From Onchidella celtica (lineage: Eukaryota > Mollusca > Gastropoda > Systellommatophora > Onchidiidae): a stretch of 64,000 nt of DNA. A model generated the notes under the pieces. That model ran no database searches. It had not been told where the DNA came from and was given only the letters and a program-made list of their open reading frames with translations. Positions 62,101 through 64,000 of this stretch are shown piece by piece. The translations under genes and the position numbers were made by a program. The stretch is taken from contig OZ007576.1 in assembly GCA_963931925.1 (NCBI GenBank), positions 19,484,203 to 19,548,202 of the forward strand. Reading direction: 5' to 3'. Numbering within the stretch: the stretch's first letter is position 1; every line of letters starts with the position of its first letter.

Positions 62101-63872
62101 GAAAATGTCTCAGGTTATGGCAAGGAGGTGGACATGTAAGTCTGGCACATGTTTTATGTTTGTTTATATCTGTCTCTTTGTCTGTCTTTTTCTTTCTTTC
62201 TTTCTTTTTTTTTCTCTTTCCATCTGTTTTCCTGCATATTATTATGTTTGAAACCATGACACAACCTAGTTTCACCAACAAATATTTGTTCACTTGTGCA
62301 TAATAAGTAACTTGTATACTACTGTATGGTGGAATGCTTATGGCCTCGGGGAAAAGTCATTTACCTGGAATTTAAAAGTTTGAGAAAAAGCCTTGGAATA
62401 GCCTTGGGATTTTCCTCGGGCTTGAATAAACCTTGAAAAAGTGGAAGAAATTGAACAAAAAAAAATAATAATAAAAGTATGTAAACAGTATCTCTTCTGT
62501 CATTCAGTATCTTGTCCAGTGGCCCTGGTAAAACATTCTCTTAGCGGTACAGGAACCCTTATTGAAGGGGTTAGAATTAGAATGGTATTCATATATTCAC
62601 AAGTTTAATTAAGGGGGGCGAGAATTACAAGGGATCTACATGTCAGTGGTACTTAGACCTCTTCTGATTCTAACCCCCTCGATTTATACATGTTCTTAAC
62701 ATTGTCAAAATCAAGCCACACTTGTGTGCCCTTTTTCATTTCCCTGTTCGTCAAGTCACCCATCTCCTAATCTTTATGGGTCAGTGGGGCTTTCTGTTTA
62801 TCTTTGGCATTTGGAAGTAAGAGTGTTAACATTTTTATTACATCATGATAAGGATGAACTTGATGCACTGTGGAAAGCTAGGGTATCATACAGCGTACTA
62901 GACATGATTGGTTAGAAATGAGGTCTTGTCATTATCGAGAACAACTTTTTTATATATTCATTCTTTTATGTCTGTGAATACAGGTGGGCGTGTGGAGTCA
63001 TTATGTATACACTGTAAGTATTTCTTTATTTGCATTCTGAAATTTTGTTACGACTTCATGCCAAGACAATGTCGAATAGTTTCAGATCATTGCTGTTTGT
63101 CTCGTAGATGGTGAATGCTCAATTTCCAAACCAGGACACAACTATGTATAGAAAAAATGAAATTCCTGCAAGGAATTCACAGAATTTTTGGCAAAAACAG
63201 TTCATTTGTGTGGAATACGCTTGGTGAGGTTTCATAATGGGCTGATGTAAGGGGCACCATAGTCTGATTCTAATTACAAAGCTGAATAGAGAAAATACTG
63301 GGTTATGTTCACGGTTCAGCTGCAGCAGATAGTATAGATTTGTAGTCGGTCTGCACTGTGAGACACCGGAGGCTCCGCGAAACCAATGTTAGCATGGAGC
63401 GGAAAGTAGATGGCTGTGGTAAACAATACCCGTTTGTGCATTTACAAGGGGCATAAGAGCTTTCAAAGGGCTCTAACTAGTTTCAATCAGCCCATAAATA
63501 TGAACAAACCACAGTAAACAGATGTGCACACTATCTTTGGTGAAGGCGGTTTCTCTCAATTCTTCAATTTCTTGTTTACCGCAGCGACCTGGTTTCGCGA
63601 TTTGGCGGAAGTGAGATCTCTCTGTACATACAGACTCTCTGGCTATAGGTTTTTTTATGCAAATTACAATTCTCCCCAAACAAAAAAGCCTTTAAATAAA
63701 GTGTTGCTCACTGACTCTTTATATATATGTCAATGTCTGCTTTCTCAGATTGTGCGGCGCTCCCCCTTTCTGGAATCGACGTCAGATGATGATGCTGAGA
63801 GCTATCATGAGTGCTGACTACACATTCAACAGCCCGGAATGGGATGACATAACTGATGCACCCAAAAATCTG
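30252..63872 (+). CDS. PHKG: Phosphorylase kinase catalytic gamma subunit with long N-terminal extension (9 exons, 3' end outside window)
   Basis: Catalytic subunit of phosphorylase kinase, the Ser/Thr kinase that activates glycogen phosphorylase; in known animals it works in the cytosol with alpha, beta and calmodulin (delta) subunits. Joining the nine exons gives 685 residues in one frame. Kinase landmarks: EILGKGISSTV loop (447-457), YAVKII with ATP-binding Lys471, REIRIL with Glu495, HRDLKPEN (569-576, catalytic Asp571), DFG (589-591), [12 protein letters not shown] (604-615). Glu604 sits where gamma subunits replace a phosphorylatable residue, the family feature behind constitutive activity. 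[26 protein letters not shown] and SPEWDD are strongly gamma-like. Residues 1-440 are a Ser/Pro-rich extension without counterpart in vertebrate gamma. The rest of the C-lobe and the calmodulin-binding tail lie beyond base 64000. Kinase identity is very sure; use of this start by the main transcript is less so. Confidence 0.93.
31750..32075. repeat. Pyrimidine-rich (CT)n tract, 150 bp inside intron 1
   Basis: About 325 bases of TCTCTC with TTTC and TGTC interruptions on the coding strand. Confidence 0.92.
32085..36886. other. Intron 1 segment, mostly unassigned
   Basis: Contains a G-family repeat at 35335-35480 and several homopolymer runs, including a 15-base C run near 34815. No exon recognised. 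Confidence 0.5.
35335..35480. repeat. Short interspersed repeat family G, diverged copy
   Basis: GGGTGGTTGGTGGGAGCTTG, TTCCTAGCACGATAATTATG and GTGTCGACGACGTGCCTTCT, then ACTCAGACTCA. Confidence 0.6.
36887..37516. mobile_element. PIF/Harbinger-like DNA transposon remnant, ~630 bp
   Basis: Ends AGGGGGACCACATAGAGAAA and TTTTCTCTGTGTGGTCCCCC are near-perfect inverted repeats of about 20 bases. Flanking triplets AAA and TAA are compatible with a mutated TWA-type 3-bp duplication. The interior carries a MADF-domain remnant (next entry), typical of the DNA-binding second protein of Harbinger elements. No transposase remains, so this is an internally deleted, non-autonomous copy. Confidence 0.75.
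37132..37257 (+). pseudogene. MADF-domain fragment inside the Harbinger-like element
   Basis: Begins [20 protein letters not shown] and continues [12 protein letters not shown] before a stop. The LI-x(n)-P-x-WD, NR and LW-x-E pattern is the first half of a MADF (Myb/SANT-like DNA-binding) domain. The domain is cut short after about 40 residues. Confidence 0.6.
37517..39200. other. Intron 1 segment with CT tract, otherwise unassigned
   Basis: CT-rich at 37860-37945; no exon or repeat family identified. Confidence 0.45.
39205..39370. repeat. Interspersed repeat family I, copy 2 (inverted)
   Basis: ATATTATAAAAACCACAGAA, TGTGGGGTCGCAGCAAGGCT and CAACGTCAAAATTGGGCAAA are the reverse complement of the 20395 and 58350 copies. 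Confidence 0.65.
39851..40895. repeat. Large tandem duplication, ~475-bp unit, two full and one partial copy
   Basis: Units begin at 39851 (TTAAACGACGGTAAAGTATA), 40321 and 40799. Each contains TTTTGGCGTACCTTGC-like sequence. The two full units also share GAATTGACAGCTTACTTTGT, CAGGTAATAG, GCCCTAGGCATTTGGAC and CAACAAAGATTGACATTGTG; the third copy stops about 95 bases in. Divergence is low to moderate, with indels in the G runs. Confidence 0.92.
40900..42640. other. Intron 1 segment with one G-family repeat
   Basis: GA-rich at 41060-41140; G-family repeat at 41594-41735; no exon recognised. Confidence 0.45.
41594..41735. repeat. Short interspersed repeat family G, copy
   Basis: CCCGGTGGTTGGTGGACCCT, TATTATTCTGTCTATCGTC and GGCGCAGTGTGGCCGTTACC follow the family order. 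Confidence 0.65.
42650..42778. repeat. Short interspersed repeat family H (AACTCAA tail), copy 1
   Basis: GGGCTCCGAATAGCAAACAT, AAGACGGCAAACGCCCAAAG, CGGCTGTTGTCGTGCCGGAA and a tail of CCCAAACTCGAACTCAAAG. Related to 45140-45262 and 58478-58588. Confidence 0.65.
42826..42965. repeat. 30-bp minisatellite, ~4.5 copies
   Basis: Unit AAGGAAAAGACCTCGCAGAA plus GAAACAAAAG. The unit length is a multiple of three, so it makes a [10 protein letters not shown] decapeptide repeat in one frame; nothing else supports coding. Confidence 0.95.
43140..43320. repeat. Pyrimidine-rich (CT)n tract
   Basis: TCTCTCCCTCCC low complexity. Its right flank (43315-43430) is duplicated at 48200-48305. Confidence 0.92.
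43425..43755. repeat. ~39-bp minisatellite with T runs, about 8 copies
   Basis: Unit is GACATTGATCTAGCC, a T run of about 8-12, GTCTGAAATGCGC. Copies differ mainly in T-run length. It starts exactly at the end of the duplicated segment 43315-43430. Confidence 0.95.
44610..44790. repeat. Interspersed repeat family F, copy 3
   Basis: GAGTCCACCTGGACTCCTAG, TAGCTGTGCATGAAAACCAC, GCTGTCTTCTGTGCAGAGG and GAAGTTTTCAGAGCCA match copies 1 and 2. Confidence 0.65.
45140..45262. repeat. Short interspersed repeat family H, copy 2
   Basis: GGAGCTTTGAATACCAAACG, GTGTATCCAAAAAGGACC, GGCCATTATCGCGCAGACGC and an AACTCAAACTCGAACTCAA tail. Confidence 0.65.
45482..45615. repeat. Short interspersed repeat family G, copy
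   Basis: GGTCGTTGGCGGGCGCTCCT, TCTATCATTCTGTTATTATA, CTGTCTGTCGT and GTGTCCACGTGTTCTCTC in family order. Confidence 0.65.
45658..46010. repeat. Long pyrimidine-rich tract just upstream of exon 2
   Basis: About 350 bases dominated by TCTCTC and C runs on the coding strand, ending about 40 bases before the exon-2 acceptor. It may strengthen or complicate acceptor recognition. Confidence 0.9.
46050..46225 (+). CDS. PHKG: PHKG exon 2: glycine loop to alpha-C and GHPNI
   Basis: Acceptor TATTGACAG|A, donor ATTA|GTAAGT. The first base completes Lys450. Encodes [20 protein letters not shown] then [13 protein letters not shown], and ends RMCAGHPNI. Contains the ATP-site Lys471 (AVKII) and the alpha-C Glu495 (REIRIL). 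Strongly similar to the GVSSVVRR...AVKI...GHPNI region of vertebrate PHKG. Ends in phase 1. Confidence 0.97.
46226..47872 (+). other. PHKG: PHKG intron 2, nearly filled by a minisatellite
   Basis: 1647 bases from GTAAGT to ACCGGACAG, about 90% of it the tandem array described separately. Confidence 0.9.
46310..47775. repeat. 32-bp minisatellite in PHKG intron 2, about 40 copies
   Basis: Unit GGGATGCATGGATGGATTGA plus TGGACGGACAGA, with a second common variant ending TGGACGGACGGA. The core runs about 46455-47740 and is flanked by looser GGATGGATGGAC repeats. A block reading GAGTTAGATAGGGAGGGGG occurs at both ends of the core (46428 and 47608), suggesting a larger duplication. No minus-strand stop codons exist in the unit, so long [14 protein letters not shown] open frames appear in all three minus frames; these are artefacts. 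Confidence 0.98.
47873..47927 (+). CDS. PHKG: PHKG exon 3: beta4-beta5 and hinge
   Basis: 55 bases. Acceptor ACCGGACAG|TT, donor AAAT|GTAAGT. Encodes (I)[17 protein letters not shown], aligning with the IQLKDTYETNTFFFLVFD segment of vertebrate gamma. Phases fit both neighbours (1 in, 2 out). Confidence 0.96.
47970..48205. repeat. Pyrimidine-rich tract in intron 3
   Basis: CTGTCTGTCTG then TCTCTC and CCCTCTC low complexity. Confidence 0.92.
48200..48305. repeat. Dispersed duplicate of 43315-43430
   Basis: CCCCCACTCCATCTATCCCC, ATCTGTGTTGTTCCACAT, ATCCTGTGCTTGTCAAATCG and CAGTGTCCTATCCTAGCACA match the intron-1 segment with few differences. The CT tract on the left is shared as well. Confidence 0.85.
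48530..48862. repeat. Family G repeat with expanded ~56-bp tail, about 4 copies
   Basis: GTGATTGGTGTGTGCTTCTC and GTCTCCTTCTGTCC start the element. Its 3' part, CCTAGCACAATATAGCCGTT, TCGACCTGCTCTCTCTAAAC and TCTAACTCAA, is then repeated in tandem about four times with few substitutions. Confidence 0.85.
49196..49427. mobile_element. MITE family C, copy 4 (inverted)
   Basis: TTCTTGTTTATTATTCCACC at one end and AAGATAGGACAGACAACAA at the other. The interior GAAACAGCTTGATAAGTGC and AACAGATCTCCAGTTTTT are the reverse complement of copies 1 and 3. Confidence 0.7.
50812..50945. repeat. Short interspersed repeat family G, copy
   Basis: TTAGTAGGTGGACGCTTCTG, GGTCTCCATCTGAC, TTCCTAGCACAGTCTGACTG and GTCGATGCAACGTGCCCTCT, then AAACTCGAA. 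Confidence 0.65.
52310..52600. repeat. GA/CA-rich tract with a longer internal duplication
   Basis: Purine-rich low complexity. The block CACACACACTGAGAGACTGC followed by CAGAGAGAGA occurs twice (about 52387 and 52467), an ~80-bp spaced duplication. Confidence 0.9.
52991..53077. repeat. 45-bp direct tandem duplication
   Basis: Two adjacent copies of TACTCAGTGCACACAATGGT plus CCATTTCAGATAAATCAGGTT, with two mismatches. Confidence 0.95.
53115..53215. repeat. Interspersed repeat family I, fragment
   Basis: GTCAAAATGTGGCGAAAAGA, AACGTTGTATGTAACAAAGC and GTGAGAAATAATGC match the other family I copies. Confidence 0.55.
53618..53848. mobile_element. MITE family B, copy 2
   Basis: It starts GACAAGGTTCTAACTC and ends GAGATAGAACCTTGTT, inverted repeats. 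The interior AGGATTGAAGTTTCATGTG and TTCAGCCAAAAAGTGGAG match the copy nested in the hAT element at 7002. Confidence 0.78.
53850..56550. other. Intron 3 segment with CT tract and CCAAT-containing patch
   Basis: CT-rich at 54260-54395; no exon recognised. At 55690-55850 a GC-rich segment holds GATTGGCT (55737-55744), a possible inverted CCAAT box, but no start exon can be linked to it. Confidence 0.4.
56080..56195. repeat. (CT)n-(CA)n-(GA)n microsatellite
   Basis: About 70 bases of pure CT followed by CA and then GA repeats. Confidence 0.95.
56553..57065. repeat. Family G repeat split by a SINE insertion
   Basis: The left half GCGGGTGGTTAGTGGGCGCT and GGTGGGATCTCC (56553-56590) and the right half GTCTCCCCCTGTCCTATCAT, CCAGCACAATGTGACCGTTA and GAACTCAAACTCA (56959-57065) are contiguous in other copies. 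The SINE at 56590-56958 separates them. Confidence 0.75.
56590..56958 (-). mobile_element. tRNA-derived SINE, copy 4 (full length, minus strand)
   Basis: On the minus strand the head is GGGGGACACGGTGGCCGCGC, with an intact B box (GGGTTCGAATCCC), the core CACGTTAAAGATACC and a tail ending AAAGACCTAAACACAGGAGA as in copy 3. TCTCC..CTGT-like sequence on both sides looks like the target duplication. Long minus-strand open frame here is a repeat by-product. Confidence 0.88.
57409..57583. mobile_element. Hairpin MITE family A, near-perfect copy (175 bp)
   Basis: Ends TAAAGCTGGGTTCTCATGT and ACATGAGAACCCAGCTTTA are exact inverted repeats, continued inward by ACGGAAACGG motifs. A second internal inverted pair lies around 57500. 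The terminal TA may be the target duplication. The copy at 7493 is clearly older. Confidence 0.85.
57606..58057. other. Unassigned intron-3 sequence beginning TGTCACGAG
   Basis: The first 16 bases TGTCACGAGCAGAGTT resemble the minus-strand start of the solo LTR at 9604 (TGTCACGAGTGGAGTG), but similarity does not obviously continue and no matching end is seen. Confidence 0.3.
58058..58146. mobile_element. Tc1/mariner-type MITE, left-end fragment
   Basis: TACACTCGAGCCAAAAAGTT through GACTTTTTTGTTTTTGTATA is almost identical to the first ~89 bases of the element at 18133, then similarity stops. Confidence 0.85.
58350..58465. repeat. Interspersed repeat family I, copy
   Basis: TATTTCTCACGCGGGGCTGT, TTGCCCAATTTTGACTTTGC, GCCCTGCTGCGACCCC and TTTTCTGTGG in order. 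Confidence 0.65.
58478..58588. repeat. Short interspersed repeat family H, copy 3
   Basis: GAGAATCCGAAAGACGGTGC, GTGGCCGTTCTTGTGCTGAC, GCGCCGTACG and an AAAACTCAAACTCAGACCC tail. Confidence 0.65.
58838..59035. repeat. Family I repeat, two copies in opposite orientation
   Basis: Inverted copy 58838-58950 (TTGTGGGGTCGCGGCATGAC, AACGTCAAAATGTGGCAAAA) and a forward fragment at 58978-59035 (TTACGCGAGGCTTTGCTACA, TTTGCCGCAGTTTGAC), facing each other around 58950-58978. Confidence 0.65.
59327..59392 (+). CDS. PHKG: PHKG exon 4: GELFDYLT helix D
   Basis: 66 bases. Acceptor TATTGACAG|TT, donor ACCAG|GTAAAT. Encodes (I)[19 protein letters not shown] then RT, matching [20 protein letters not shown] of vertebrate gamma. 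Phase 2 in, 2 out. Confidence 0.97.
60234..60306 (+). CDS. PHKG: PHKG exon 5: helix E and catalytic HRDLK
   Basis: 73 bases. Acceptor CCCCCACAG|A, donor CTCAAG|GTAAGC. Encodes [20 protein letters not shown] then RDLK, with the catalytic-loop Asp571 and Lys573. Ends in phase 0 directly before PEN of the next exon. Confidence 0.98.
60603..60835 (-). mobile_element. LINE 3'-tail fragment, copy 2 (in intron 5)
   Basis: TAAGATAAGATATAGCTTTA, AAATTTGTTGTCACAGCATC and AAGACCTGCAGGTCTTTAAC parallel 18413-18720. The minus-strand 3' end is a TATCTTA repeat. Confidence 0.55.
61574..61664 (+). CDS. PHKG: PHKG exon 6: PEN and DFG
   Basis: 91 bases. Acceptor TATCAACAG|CC, donor TAACAG|GTGAGC. Encodes [20 protein letters not shown] then [10 protein letters not shown]. 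Carries Asn576 and the metal-binding Asp589. Phase 0 in, 1 out. Confidence 0.98.
61707..61823 (+). mobile_element. SINE 3' fragment (copy 5) in intron 6
   Basis: CCCGTGTGCACGTTGCGCAC, GTTAAAGATACCTTGGCAGT and the tail AATAGATTAAAAATTTATCC are nearly identical to copy 2. The tRNA head is absent. It lies 42 bases after the exon-6 donor. A G-family 3' fragment follows at 61827-61915. Confidence 0.88.
61827..61915. repeat. Short interspersed repeat family G, 3' fragment
   Basis: GTCTTGCATTTTCCTAACAC, AATGTGTCTG and TTCTTCAAACTCAAACCCAA. Confidence 0.6.
62045..62135 (+). CDS. PHKG: PHKG exon 7: activation segment and P+1 loop
   Basis: 91 bases. Acceptor CCCCTACAG|AG, donor GACAT|GTAAGT. Encodes (E)[19 protein letters not shown] then [10 protein letters not shown]. 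The Glu before LCGTP matches the acidic residue that replaces a phosphorylation site in gamma subunits. Phase 1 in, 2 out. Confidence 0.98.
62984..63013 (+). CDS. PHKG: PHKG exon 8: 30-base microexon (WACGVIMYT)
   Basis: Acceptor AATACAG|G, donor ACACT|GTAAGT. Completes Met634, encodes WACGVIMYT and two bases of Leu644. The sequence equals the helix-F WACGVI region of vertebrate PHKG. Without it the frame would be kept but helix F lost. Confidence 0.95.
63749..63872 (+). CDS. PHKG: PHKG exon 9: helix G region (last exon in window)
   Basis: 124 bases. Acceptor TTTCTCAG|AT, donor AATCTG|GTGAGC. Encodes [20 protein letters not shown] then [21 protein letters not shown]. Ends in phase 0; the following exon should continue with a V/I-SR(F/L)L-like segment outside the window. 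Confidence 0.97.
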
Positions 63873-64000
63873 GTGAGCAACTTAAAGCAGTGTGCTCTTC
63901 TTAATCTCAGAGGCTTATTTATTGTGGGTGGACATGGAAGAAGAGGAAGCAAACTTTGTCACAGCAGATCTGTATCTAAAGATAAACCGTTCATTTCCTG

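Overview
The window is animal genomic DNA: AT-rich, intron-rich, full of simple repeats and carrying many short transposon families. Repeats of this kind (a tRNA-headed SINE with a conserved central block, hairpin MITEs, an RTE-like LINE) and the kinase sequence point to an invertebrate, most likely a lophotrochozoan and probably a mollusc. That placement is an inference; no rRNA or mitochondrial marker is present.

One host gene can be read with confidence. It is a phosphorylase kinase catalytic gamma subunit (PHKG-like) on the + strand. Nine coding exons lie at 30252-31600, 46050-46225, 47873-47927, 59327-59392, 60234-60306, 61574-61664, 62045-62135, 62984-63013 and 63749-63872. All eight junctions inside the window are GT-AG, and the codon phases match at each one. 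The exons give 685 residues from the glycine-rich loop to the lower C-lobe. The gene runs off the right edge, so the end of the kinase domain and the calmodulin-binding tail are missing. Its most unusual part is exon 1: a single 1349-base exon encoding about 440 Ser/Pro-rich residues with paired Cys motifs in front of the kinase, where vertebrate gamma subunits have about 20 residues.

Layout. 1-2.5 kb: decayed LINE with endonuclease remnant, reverse transcriptase and a C-terminal C2H2 finger. 3.4-5.1 kb: 38-bp minisatellite with C runs. 6-9.6 kb: nested DNA transposons and a solo LTR with a perfect 5-bp target duplication. 10-30 kb: no recognisable gene; MITEs, three SINE copies, low-complexity tracts and one promoter-like GC-rich patch near 16.7 kb. 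30.25-31.6 kb: PHKG exon 1. 31.6-46.05 kb: 14.4-kb intron 1 with pyrimidine-rich tracts near both ends, a Harbinger-type element with a MADF remnant, a tandem triplication near 40 kb and more repeats. 46.05-47.93 kb: exons 2 and 3 around an intron dominated by a 32-bp minisatellite. 47.9-59.3 kb: repeat-filled intron 3. 59.3-63.9 kb: exons 4-9.

Apart from PHKG and transposon remnants I see no protein-coding gene, no functional tRNA or rRNA gene and no CRISPR array. The most interesting observation is the long N-terminal exon of the kinase; the rest is a well-resolved record of nested transposition.
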